NCBI RefSeq assembly: GCF_030845995.1
Contig: NZ_CP132719.1
Span: 1,984,001 to 2,048,000, forward strand
Length of the DNA: 64,000 nucleotides
Direction of reading: 5' to 3'
Source: Geothrix sp. 21YS21S-4
GTDB taxonomy: Bacteria > Acidobacteriota > Holophagae > Holophagales > Holophagaceae
The notes beneath the pieces are model-generated. The model saw nothing but the letters and a program-made list of their open reading frames with translations. It was not told where the DNA came from and did not search any database. Below, piece by piece: positions 25,807 to 32,438 of the stretch. The translations under genes were made by a program, and so were the position numbers. Numbering within the stretch: position 1 is the first letter of the stretch; each line of letters begins with the position of its first letter.

Positions 25807-27771
25807 ATGCGCCGCCTGCTGATGCTCCGGGGCGCCGAACTGGCCGCCTTCCTCCTCCTCGCCGCCGTGCCCCTGGCGGTGGCGAACCCCTACGCCCTGG
25901 GCCTCCTCACGCTCCTCGCCATCTACGCGATCCTGCTCATCGGACTCGACGTCACCGTGGGCTACCTCGGCCAGGTGAACCTCGCCCATGTCGCATTCCT
26001 CGGCCTGGGCGCCTACACCGCGGGCCTCGCCGTGACCAAGCTCGGGATGGGAATGGCCCCGGCACTGCTCGCCGCGCTGATCGTGGGCGTCGCCCTCGGC
26101 GGCCTCCTGGCTCTGCCCGCCCTGCGGCTCGAAGGCCCCCAGTTCGCGCTGGCCACCCTCAGCTTCGCCGCCCTCAGCACCACGGCCCTCAACGAGCTGG
26201 AGCCCCTCACCGGCGGCGCCCAGGGGCTGAGCCTGACCCGCCCTCCGGTGTTCGGCCACGCGCTCACGCCGCCGGGCTTCTACTGGCTGTGCCTCGCCCT
26301 GCTGGCGGTGGTGTGGATGGTCATGCGGAACCTGCTGTCCTCCCAGTGGGGCCGCGCTTTCGAGGCCCTGCGGGACAGCCCCATCGCCACGGACGCCATG
26401 GGCGTCGGCACCTACCGCCACAAGGTCGCCGCCTTCGCCCTGGGGTCGGGCCTCGGCGGGCTGGCGGGCGGGCTGTACGCCTTCAACTTCCAGTACCTCC
26501 AGCCCCAGAGCTTCGTCTACGAGCTGATGGTGATCCTCCTCCTGGGCGTGGTCCTGGGCGGCCGCAAGAGCCTGTGGGGCGCCCTGGTCGGCGCGTCGCT
26601 CGTGGTCCTGCTCCCCAACCTCCTGTCCAAGCGCGACCTCTTCCAGATCGTCAGCGGGATCGGCTTCGCCCTGGCGGTGGCGGCGGGGCTCCGCGGCCTG
26701 GTGAAGAAGACCATGAGTCCCTTCCAGGCCCTGGCCCCCGTGGCCGCCATGGGCCTGCTGGTGGGGGGCAGCCTGCTGGTGCGGAACACCGAGGATTGGC
26801 GCAAGGCGATCTTCTCGCTGATGCTCTTCTCCGTGGTGGTGGGCCTGCCGGAGGGCCTCATGGGCTTCCTGGGCCAGTTCCTGACGAAGCTGTTCCGGGT
26901 GCCGCCCTCGCCGCTGCCTGCGCCTTCCGCCCTGGACGACGTGCTTCCGCTGCGGTCCATGGAGGAGGGCCCCCTGCTCGTTCTTCAGGACCTGAAGCGC
27001 CACTTCGGCGGCGTGAAGGCGGTGGACGGGCTGTCCATGACCGTCCGCGCCGGCAGCATCCATGGGCTGATCGGCCCCAACGGCTCGGGCAAGAGCACCG
27101 TGGTGAACGTCATCTCGGGGCTGTACACGCCCTCCGACGGGAAGGTCCTCCTCCGGGGCGCCCCCCTGCCCCAGGGAAGCCTGTACCGCGTCGCCCGGGG
27201 CGGCGTGGCGCGGACGTTCCAGAACCTCCAGCTCTTCGGCGAGCTGACCGCCCTGGAGAACGTGATGGTCGCGCTCAAGGGCGTCTACCGCGCGCCGCTG
27301 CTCCTGGTGCTCCTCGGCCTCGCCCGCACGGAAGAACGCCGCGCCCGGGCCGACGCCCTGGCGCTCCTCGACCTGATCGGGCTGAAGGACGAGGCCCGGA
27401 CGAAGGCCAAGGACCTCACCTACGGCGCCCAGCGGTTCCTGGAGATCGCCCGCGCCCTGGCCCGCCGGCCCGATCTCCTGATCCTCGACGAGCCCGCCGC
27501 GGGCCTCGCCCATCCCGACGTCCTCCAGCAGGTCGCGATCATCCGGAAGGTCCACGCCCGGGGCGTGACCATCGTCCTCATCGAGCACCACATGGACGTG
27601 GTCAGCGAACTCTGCGACCGCGTGACGGTCCTCGACGGCGGGAAGGTCATCGCCGAGGGCACGCCCGCCGACGTGAAGCGGGATCCCAAGGTGATGGAGG
27701 CCTACCTCGGCCAGGCCGCTCCCGGCTCCGCGCCCATCGAATCCGGCGGCCCCGAGCCGCTGCCCGCGTGA
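25807..27771 (+). CDS. Fused LivM permease - LivG ATPase
   Basis: A 654-residue protein. Residues ~1-300 form a LivM-type permease (LDVTVGYLGQVNLAHVAFLG, the cytoplasmic SQWGRAFEALRDSPIATDAM loop). An extra hydrophobic stretch at ~305-360 follows. Then a complete LivG ATPase from ~390 carries Walker A GPNGSGKST (~423), Q-loop FQNLQLFGELTALENV, a signature reading LTYGAQRFLEIARALA (~537), Walker B LLILDEPAAGL (~555) and the switch His in LIEHHMDVV. The signature motif has YGAQ where LSGGQ is usual; LivG proteins often read YGxQR. In most bacteria LivM and LivG are separate. The next gene supplies the second ATPase, LivF. Confidence 0.92.
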   Translation: MRRLLMLRGAELAAFLLLAAVPLAVANPYALGLLTLLAIYAILLIGLDVTVGYLGQVNLAHVAFLGLGAYTAGLAVTKLGMGMAPALLAALIVGVALGGLLALPALRLEGPQFALATLSFAALSTTALNELEPLTGGAQGLSLTRPPVFGHALTPPGFYWLCLALLAVVWMVMRNLLSSQWGRAFEALRDSPIATDAMGVGTYRHKVAAFALGSGLGGLAGGLYAFNFQYLQPQSFVYELMVILLLGVVLGGRKSLWGALVGASLVVLLPNLLSKRDLFQIVSGIGFALAVAAGLRGLVKKTMSPFQALAPVAAMGLLVGGSLLVRNTEDWRKAIFSLMLFSVVVGLPEGLMGFLGQFLTKLFRVPPSPLPAPSALDDVLPLRSMEEGPLLVLQDLKRHFGGVKAVDGLSMTVRAGSIHGLIGPNGSGKSTVVNVISGLYTPSDGKVLLRGAPLPQGSLYRVARGGVARTFQNLQLFGELTALENVMVALKGVYRAPLLLVLLGLARTEERRARADALALLDLIGLKDEARTKAKDLTYGAQRFLEIARALARRPDLLILDEPAAGLAHPDVLQQVAIIRKVHARGVTIVLIEHHMDVVSELCDRVTVLDGGKVIAEGTPADVKRDPKVMEAYLGQAAPGSAPIESGGPEPLPA

Positions 27772-27781
27772 GGAGCCCGGC

Positions 27782-28498
27782 ATGCTGAGGGTGGACGATC
27801 TCCATGCGGGCTACGGCGCCAGCGAAGTGCTGGCCGGCGTTTCCCTGACCGTGGCGCCCGGCGCGGTGGTGGCCCTGATCGGCGCCAACGGCGCGGGCAA
27901 GACCACCACCATGCGCGCCCTCTCCGGGGCGATCCGCCCCCGGCGCGGAAAGGTGCTCCTGGACGGACGCGAGGTCCAGGGACTGGACGCCTCGCGCATC
28001 GCGCGCCTCGGCCTCGCCCACGCCCCCGAGGGCCGAAAGGTGTTCGGGCCGCTGTCCGTGGAGGACAACCTCCTCCTGGGCGCCTACGGTCGCCTCCCCA
28101 AATTTCTCGGGTTCAAGGCCGCCGCCCGGAGCGACCTCGACCGCGTCTACGCGCTCTTCCCCCGCCTGCGGGACCGCGCGCGCCAGGCCGCGGGCACACT
28201 GTCCGGCGGCGAGCAGCAGATGCTGGCGATCGGCCGCGCCCTCATGGCCCGACCCAAGGTGATGCTCCTGGACGAGCCCTCCATGGGCCTCGCGCCGGTC
28301 ATCGTGCAGGAAGTCTTCCGCACCATCCGCCGCCTGAAGGAGGAGGGCATCACCCTGCTCCTCGTCGAACAGTTCGCCAAGAGCGCCCTCGAAGTGGCCG
28401 ATTACGCCTACGTCATGGAGCGCGGCCGCATCGCCGTCGAAGGCACCCCCGCCGACCTCGCCCGCAACGAGCGCGTCATCGCCGCCTACCTCGGCTGA
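27782..28498 (+). CDS. livF: Branched-chain amino-acid ABC transporter ATPase LivF
   Basis: A 238-residue ATPase with Walker A GANGAGKTTTMRALSG (~37), signature LSGGEQQMLAIGRALM (~140), Walker B VMLLDEPSMGLAPVIV (~160) and switch LLLVEQFAKSALEVADYAYV. It heterodimerises with the LivG domain of the preceding fusion. It is the last gene of the liv operon, which ends 58 bp before tRNA-Gly. Confidence 0.94.
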   Translation: MLRVDDLHAGYGASEVLAGVSLTVAPGAVVALIGANGAGKTTTMRALSGAIRPRRGKVLLDGREVQGLDASRIARLGLAHAPEGRKVFGPLSVEDNLLLGAYGRLPKFLGFKAAARSDLDRVYALFPRLRDRARQAAGTLSGGEQQMLAIGRALMARPKVMLLDEPSMGLAPVIVQEVFRTIRRLKEEGITLLLVEQFAKSALEVADYAYVMERGRIAVEGTPADLARNERVIAAYLG

Positions 28499-28516
28499 CG
28501 CCCAAGCACCCACCCG

Positions 28517-28545
28517 TTGGCACCCGCCCCCACCTGCGCTAGCAT
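28517..28545 (+). promoter_or_regulatory. Sigma-70-type promoter of tRNA-Gly
   Basis: A TTGGCA -35 box (28517-28522) and a TAGCAT -10 box (28540-28545) are separated by 17 bp. The mature tRNA starts 12 bp after the -10 box. Confidence 0.6.
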
Positions 28546-28556
28546 GGACCCCTGCC

Positions 28557-28631
28557 GCGGGCGTAGTTCAGTGGTAGAACGCAAGCTTCCCAAGCTTGAT
28601 GTCGTGGGTTCAATCCCCATCGCCCGCTCCA
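28557..28631 (+). tRNA. tRNA-Gly (anticodon CCC)
   Basis: The acceptor GCGGGCG (28557-28563) pairs with CGCCCGC (28621-28627). The discriminator is T28628 and CCA is encoded at 28629-28631. The anticodon stem CAAGC/GCTTG encloses TTCCCAA, giving anticodon CCC for GGG codons. The T-arm reads GTGGGTTCAATCCCCAT. The 3' end is partly duplicated at 28810-28823, as expected if it served as an integration site. Confidence 0.94.
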
Positions 28632-28668
28632 ACGAAGAAGGGCTCCCGCACGGGAGCCCTTCTTCGTT
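28631..28668 (+). terminator. Strong hairpin after tRNA-Gly
   Basis: An 18-bp perfect inverted repeat (AACGAAGAAGGGCTCCCG with CGGGAGCCCTTCTTCGTT) begins on the last A of the encoded CCA. The 3' arm is T-rich but no long T-run follows. It probably terminates tRNA-Gly. Confidence 0.7.
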
Positions 28669-28698
28669 GGATTGGACATGGCGGGGATTGAAATCGCT

Positions 28699-28774
28699 GA
28701 ATCGCTGGCAGGTAGGCTCCCGAAGGGGCAGTCCAGGGGACTGCTCCTTCGGATAAGAGCCGTGCCAGCGATTC
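28699..28774 (+). repeat. Extended hairpin, possible structured RNA or miniature element
   Basis: Outer stem GAATCGCTGGCA (28699-28710) pairs perfectly with TGCCAGCGATTC (28763-28774). A middle stem GGCTC/GAGCC (28715-28719/28757-28761) follows. The inner stem CCGAAGGGGCAGTCC/GGACTGCTCCTTCGG (28720-28734/28738-28752) has 14 of 15 positions complementary with a 3-nt loop. Symmetric 4-nt bulges separate the outer and middle stems. Further inverted ends (GGCGGGGATT near 28680, AATCCCC near 28810) extend the symmetry. The nature is unknown. Confidence 0.6.
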
Positions 28775-28809
28775 GCGCGGCCGGAGCGGCGGCGAAGACG
28801 CCGCGGAGG

Positions 28810-28823
28810 AATCCCCATCGCCC
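28810..28823 (+). repeat. Direct repeat of the tRNA-Gly 3' end (possible att remnant)
   Basis: AATCCCCATCGCCC is identical to 28612-28625 inside the T-arm and acceptor of tRNA-Gly, followed by CTCC versus GCTCC. Integrases that use tRNA genes leave such a partial 3'-end copy. The interval is only ~200 bp and encodes no integrase, so this would be a remnant. Confidence 0.45.
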
Positions 28824-29260
28824 CTCCCCACATTGAACCGCCTCGCATAGGGTTCGTGCGCTTTAGAGAAAAAAAGTTAGGGCGGAAACCATTAGGAACA
28901 GGCTCCCCGTGGAGACAGCCGAATCACCCTCACGCCCCACTACCGCGTTCGCGCTTCGCGCACCAGTCCTCATCCCTCTTTCACACGTCTGCCTATCTGC
29001 CTGGAACAGGCGCTCCGCCCTATCGATCCAGGGTCACCTATCGCGCTAATATTCGGACCAGATCCTCGTTCCCACGTGCCAGACGTGATTCAAATCATCC
29101 TCTTTTTAGTCCGCCAAGGAGTTTAATGGATTCGCCTATTCCATCTGCAACGAATCTCCGTCCTCCGGCTGAATCCTCAGATTGGACGAACCATTCACCC
29201 TCATGTCCCCGACGTTCAATCCAAAGTTAGGCGTCCTCCCCAATCACACATGGAGATCCA

Positions 29261-29610
29261 ATGACAGAGCAAAACCAGGGCTTCTCCAATGAATATTCCG
29301 ATGAGAGATTCTGGGAAAAGCTAAAACGATATGCGAAAACGGCCGGCAAAGAAGTGATCGAGAAGGCCCTCTGGTTGTACTATGCCGCTCAAGAAAAGGA
29401 GACACCACTTTGGGCTAAGGCTGTCTGCTACGGGGCTCTCGGCTACTTCATATCTCCCATCGATGCAATTCCTGATGTGACTCCTGTCGTCGGGTACGCC
29501 GATGATCTCTCGGTGTTTTAGTTGCAGCTATCGCTACGGTGGCTGCCTTCATCAACGACAATGTCAAAGCAAACGCTGCAAAGAAACTTCGAGATTGGTT
29601 TGGTGAATAA
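29261..29610 (+). pseudogene. DUF1232 (YkvA-type) cassette gene with a frameshift
   Basis: From ATG 29261 the frame gives 86 residues ending GYADDLSVF and a TAG at 29519-29521. The region GALGYFISPIDAIPDVTPVV matches DUF1232, a small membrane-associated family. After the TTTT run at 29516-29519 the next frame continues as LVAAIATVAAFINDNVKANA followed by AKKLRDWFGE and TAA at 29608-29610, the expected C-terminal helix. One missing T (or two extra) therefore breaks the gene. The rejoined stop lies 2 nt before an attC site, as in integron cassettes. The codon use is less GC-rich than the surroundings. Confidence 0.7.
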
Positions 29611-29612
29611 GG

Positions 29613-29736
29613 GCCTAACCCTTAGCTCAACTCGGACCCCGCCTGCATTGCCTTCCGTTCTCTCTCAACCTCGTGCTTCCTCGGCTCCGCTCATCGCCTC
29701 GGCACAAGCGCGGCCGGTTAGCCTCCATCGTTAGGT
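29613..29736 (+). other. attC-like integron recombination site
   Basis: R'' box GCCTAAC (29613-29619) and R' box GTTAGGT (29730-29736) fit the RYYYAAC/GTTRRRY consensus and are complementary. L'' GCTCAACTCGG (29625-29635) pairs with L' CCGGTTAGCC (29714-29723), leaving an unpaired T as the extrahelical base that sets strand choice. Spacers are 5-6 nt. Total length 124 bp lies in the long-attC range. It follows the DUF1232 gene and precedes the GIY-YIG gene start by 10 bp. Confidence 0.75.
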
Positions 29737-29745
29737 ACCTCACGT

Positions 29746-30363
29746 ATGTTATGGGGCTTCATTTACTTTCTGACCAACCCGTCCATACCTGGACTGGTCA
29801 AGATTGGGCAAACAACGCAGGAGATTGAAACACGCATTCGCCAGCTCAACTCAACGGGAGTTCCAACTCCTTTTTCACTTGCTGTATGCATATCCGTCGT
29901 CGATCCACCCCGGGTTGAGGCTGAATTACATACCTTATTGGCGGACTATCGCTACTCCAAGGATCGTGAGTTCTTCTCCGGATCGGTTGCCAATCTGTTG
30001 AGAGAAGCGATACCGCTACTGCTTCAAGCGGTTGAGACAACAACACCCTCTACTCAAATACCCAAGCGAAAGCGCGCCATCGATCTTGAACCTAAGGCTG
30101 TAGAACTTCTCGTCTGCCTTGCAGGCGAACAGCGTATGTACGGGTATGACGAGTACGAATTACTCCGATGGTTTAAGGAAGAGCCAACCCTCAAGACAGA
30201 AGCGCGTCTTGCTCATCTGAAGGAGCTCAAGCTAGTCATGGAGAAGCGCTCTCGAAATGCCTGGCAAGGTTCACGCTGGCGAATCACCAGCGAAGGGAAA
30301 AAATTTCTCTTCGACTATGGATATGTCACCGACGAGATGCTGCGCCAGGGGGAAGACCCCTAG
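29746..30363 (+). CDS. GIY-YIG (T5orf172-type) domain protein with C-terminal winged-helix-like region
   Basis: A 205-residue protein. The N-terminal GFIYFLTNPSIPGLVKIGQT (first GIY-YIG motif as I-Y / V-K-I-G) plus ETRIRQLNSTGVPTPF and the EAELHTLLADYRYSKDREFF stretch match the T5orf172 subfamily of GIY-YIG nucleases, including Arg and Glu positions of the active site. The C-terminal half (about 120-205) looks like a winged helix (ARLAHLKELKLVMEKRSRNA, RWRITSEGKKFL). It is AT-richer than its neighbours and lies directly after an attC site, so it reads as a cassette gene. Function, for example in phage or plasmid defence, is not shown. Confidence 0.7.
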   Translation: MLWGFIYFLTNPSIPGLVKIGQTTQEIETRIRQLNSTGVPTPFSLAVCISVVDPPRVEAELHTLLADYRYSKDREFFSGSVANLLREAIPLLLQAVETTTPSTQIPKRKRAIDLEPKAVELLVCLAGEQRMYGYDEYELLRWFKEEPTLKTEARLAHLKELKLVMEKRSRNAWQGSRWRITSEGKKFLFDYGYVTDEMLRQGEDP

Positions 30364-30380
30364 CCCTCCGCTCAACTCGG
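30358..30380 (+). other. Partial attC-like left half
   Basis: CCCTAGC (30358-30364) is 5 of 7 identical to the GCCTAAC R'' box. It is followed by the same 5-nt spacing and an exact copy of the L'' box GCTCAACTCGG (30370-30380). No matching right half was found downstream, so the site looks truncated or decayed. It overlaps the stop of the GIY-YIG gene. Confidence 0.5.
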
Positions 30381-30635
30381 ACCCAACCGCTCGAAGCTTC
30401 TACGCCTTTCCCCTCCCATCGCCCAGGAGTAAACGCTTACACCAAGTGCCGTAGTCTCCACGGCGGTATCTATGGCAAGGGCCCCACGCGGTGGATCAAA
30501 GCCATCCATGCCGATCGCTGTATTCATGTCTGGAAAACAATTACCCTCGATGAGTTCCAAGCAAGAGCTGAGTCAGAGTTTCCAGATCAATGGGTCTCGG
30601 TGCGTTCGCACTTTCCTCACTCCCCAAAACAATGA
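30381..30635 (+). pseudogene. Start-less protein-like reading frame in the cassette region
   Basis: An open frame without any ATG, GTG or TTG near its beginning ends at TGA 30633-30635. Its translation includes HGGIYGKGPTRWIKAIHADR and CIHVWKTITLDEFQARAESE, then FPDQWVSVRS. This reads like a genuine soluble protein, with mixed hydrophobic and charged residues. It is preceded by a partial attC left half and followed by another L'' copy. It is most likely the truncated body of a cassette gene. The family is not recognised. Confidence 0.45.
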
Positions 30636-30661
30636 CCCCTCTCCTGGGGACTCCAGCTTTT

Positions 30662-30676
30662 GCTCAACTCGGACCC
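30662..30676 (+). repeat. Third copy of the GCTCAACTCGGACCC element
   Basis: Matches 29625-29639 and 30370-30384 over GCTCAACTCGGACC. Only the L'' part of an attC site is evident; neither the R'' box nor a right half is recognisable. It marks the probable end of the decayed cassette array. Confidence 0.5.
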
Positions 30677-30723
30677 TGCCTCCACTGTCTACCTTTTTGT
30701 TGTTTCCCATTTCGAGGCATTCC

Positions 30724-31155
30724 ATGCGGACCATCCGGCCTTTTCTGCTGATCCTTCTCGTCTCCTCCGGTTTGCTGGCTCAGGTACCCGCGGAGCGCAT
30801 CAGTGCCGGTTTCAAATCCCTGGGGACGGGGTCTTGGGGGGACGCCTTCAAGGAGTGGGACAAGCAGGCGTTGCCTTATGTCCCCGTCGAGCAGGATCCC
30901 CGAAAAGTCCTGGAGGAATGGATACCCAGCACGTGGAGCATTGGAGGCTGGGAGCTTCTCCAGTCAACGCCCATCGGCAAGAGATGGCAGCGGCAATGGT
31001 GGCTGGCCAGCTTCGATCAAGGCGTGGTTTTCTTTTCCTTCGATCACGTGTTCCACAAGGGCGAATGGCGGATCTTCCGCATTCAGGTCTCGAGGGATCC
31101 GGCAGGGGTGCTACCCGGTCTGGATCTCTATCCATCCCTATTGGCCCGCAATTAG
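30724..31155 (+). CDS. Hypothetical secreted protein
   Basis: A 143-residue protein. The signal peptide MRTIRPFLLILLVSSGLLAQ is cut near residue 20. The rest is a small domain rich in Trp (WIPSTWSIGGWELL, RWQRQWWLASF), with no family I recognise. ATG 30724 was chosen over upstream in-frame ATGs because it gives the signal peptide and falls after the last attC-like element. GC content is close to the main chromosome, so the array probably ends before it. Confidence 0.6.
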   Translation: MRTIRPFLLILLVSSGLLAQVPAERISAGFKSLGTGSWGDAFKEWDKQALPYVPVEQDPRKVLEEWIPSTWSIGGWELLQSTPIGKRWQRQWWLASFDQGVVFFSFDHVFHKGEWRIFRIQVSRDPAGVLPGLDLYPSLLARN

Positions 31156-31190
31156 GAAATCTCATTCCTACGGATTTGCAGTCAAAGAAA

Positions 31191-31226
31191 AAGATCACCA
31201 CCAAGGCGCAAAGGCACCAAGAAAAG
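31191..31226 (+). repeat. Interspersed CTTGGTG repeat, copy 2 (inverted relative to copy 1)
   Basis: AAGATCACCACCAAGGCGCA followed by AAGGCACCAAGAAAAG, the reverse complement type of 7461-7495 and equal to the left arm type at 42432. It lies in the 173-bp gap between convergent genes. Confidence 0.6.
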
Positions 31227-31328
31227 CGCTGTCGTTGAATGATGAGGAGAGATCTCGATTCCTGAGAGAGGGGCTTCGCATCTGCGGAATGCCCTTGCAT
31301 ATTCGGGTTCGGACTTGCGGGAACTTCC

Positions 31329-32438
31329 CTACCCCTTCCCCTGCGCCTTCATCTCCACCAATCTCTTCGCCTCCCGCCGCAGCAACTCCGGGACGTTGCG
31401 GTCCTTCATCAGCAGCTTCATGTCGCTTTCCAGCAGGCGCTTGAAGTGGGTCATGGCGACGGGGAGGGGGGTGCGGGGGTTGTGGACGAGGGCTTTGGTG
31501 ATGGGGTATTTCTTCATCCACTCGCGGCTGTTGGAGATGATGCGGAGGACTTCCTCGTTCACGGTGCGCATCTGGGCGATGTAGGCGATCTCGGATTCGG
31601 TGATCCGGCCGTTGCGGATGACGTTCACCTGGATCAGGCGGTTGGCTTCGCGGACGAGGATGGTGCGCTCCTCCTTCCCGCCCTTGATGGCCAGCATGAT
31701 CTTCTGGTTGGTGCTCAGCCGGGCGATCCGCTGGGTGATGGTGAGGTTGACCTCCTTGCCCTCGTCGTCCACCACGGGCCGCTGGGCCAGGAGCCGGCGC
31801 TCGGCGGCGAGTTCTTCGGATTCGATTTCGGCGTCGATCTCCTCCTGGGACCGCTCCTTGGGAAGGGGCAGCTCGGACCAGGCGCGGTCCAGCCGGCCCG
31901 CTTCCACTTCCTCCAGGATGGCGAGGCGGTCCGCCTTGACCTCCTCGGGCACGAGGCGCAGCACGTCGAAGCGGTACTCGTTCACCCGCCGCTTGACGGC
32001 GTATTCCGCTTCCGGGTGCTCCTCCAGCAGGTCGAGGATGCGGGGGCGCTGCATCCACAGCACCTGGTTGTTCAGGACGATCTCGAGCACCGCCCCCGGC
32101 AGGCTCGGCACCACCGCTTCCACGATCTCCGCGGTGAGGGCGGGGTTCAGGAGGGCCGCCTCCAGCAGGGCGGGCTCCTTGCGGTGGCCCAGCACCAATT
32201 GGAGCGGACCCGGCGGGTCCACCGGATCCAGCAGGACGCCCGCCACCAGGGATTCGGGCATGGAGGCGAGGAACGTGAGGGCCCGCTCCGCGTGGGGCGT
32301 CCCTTCCAGCACGGCGTGGGCCAAGGCCTGCAGCAGGTCCTGCGGGGGCACCGGCAGGCTTCCCCCGACCAGGGCCGCGGCCATGGGCTCGGGCAAGGCG
32401 CCCTGGCGGAACCGCTCGACGAGGGGATGCATGCTCAT
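31329..32438 (-). CDS. Conserved helical-repeat (HEAT-like) hypothetical protein
   Basis: A 369-residue, almost fully helical cytoplasmic protein. Stretches such as RIARLSTNQKIMLAIKGGKE with ERTILVREANRLIQVNVIRN, then EEVLRIISNSREWMKKYPIT and LVHNPRTPLPVAMTHFKRLL, repeat an armadillo/HEAT-like pattern. I recognise this as a hypothetical family seen in Acidobacteria and Deltaproteobacteria with no assigned function. It is the last of four ATGA-coupled minus-strand genes, after the RodZ-like gene. Confidence 0.65.
   Translation of the reverse strand: MSMHPLVERFRQGALPEPMAAALVGGSLPVPPQDLLQALAHAVLEGTPHAERALTFLASMPESLVAGVLLDPVDPPGPLQLVLGHRKEPALLEAALLNPALTAEIVEAVVPSLPGAVLEIVLNNQVLWMQRPRILDLLEEHPEAEYAVKRRVNEYRFDVLRLVPEEVKADRLAILEEVEAGRLDRAWSELPLPKERSQEEIDAEIESEELAAERRLLAQRPVVDDEGKEVNLTITQRIARLSTNQKIMLAIKGGKEERTILVREANRLIQVNVIRNGRITESEIAYIAQMRTVNEEVLRIISNSREWMKKYPITKALVHNPRTPLPVAMTHFKRLLESDMKLLMKDRNVPELLRREAKRLVEMKAQGKG

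Larger units (their letters stand above)
28669..29225 (+). other. Non-coding stretch between tRNA-Gly and the cassette genes
   Basis: No convincing gene is present. The first ~150 bp hold a nested inverted-repeat structure (listed separately) and a 14-bp repeat of the tRNA 3' end. The remainder (about 28850-29225) drops in GC relative to the flanks. It contains an open frame at 28856-29230 with a Ser/Pro/Arg-rich, low-complexity translation that does not look like a protein. A GTTAGGG motif at 28876-28882 and GTTAGGC at 29226-29232 resemble attC right-end boxes. Confidence 0.5.

Noticed and set aside
25732-27783. 683-codon minus-strand open frame under livMG
   Set aside because: Low-complexity shadow rich in Gln, Glu, Gly and His. 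The opposite strand encodes a complete permease-ATPase.
28856-29230. 124-codon plus-strand open frame before the DUF1232 gene
   Set aside because: The translation is Ser/Pro/Arg-rich without hydrophobic core or motif, and it has no clear ribosome site. It is more likely non-coding cassette or spacer DNA.
28631-31200. CRISPR array or phage region in the accessory segment
   Set aside because: The repeats are few, irregularly spaced and match attC-type elements. No cas, integrase, capsid or terminase gene is present.
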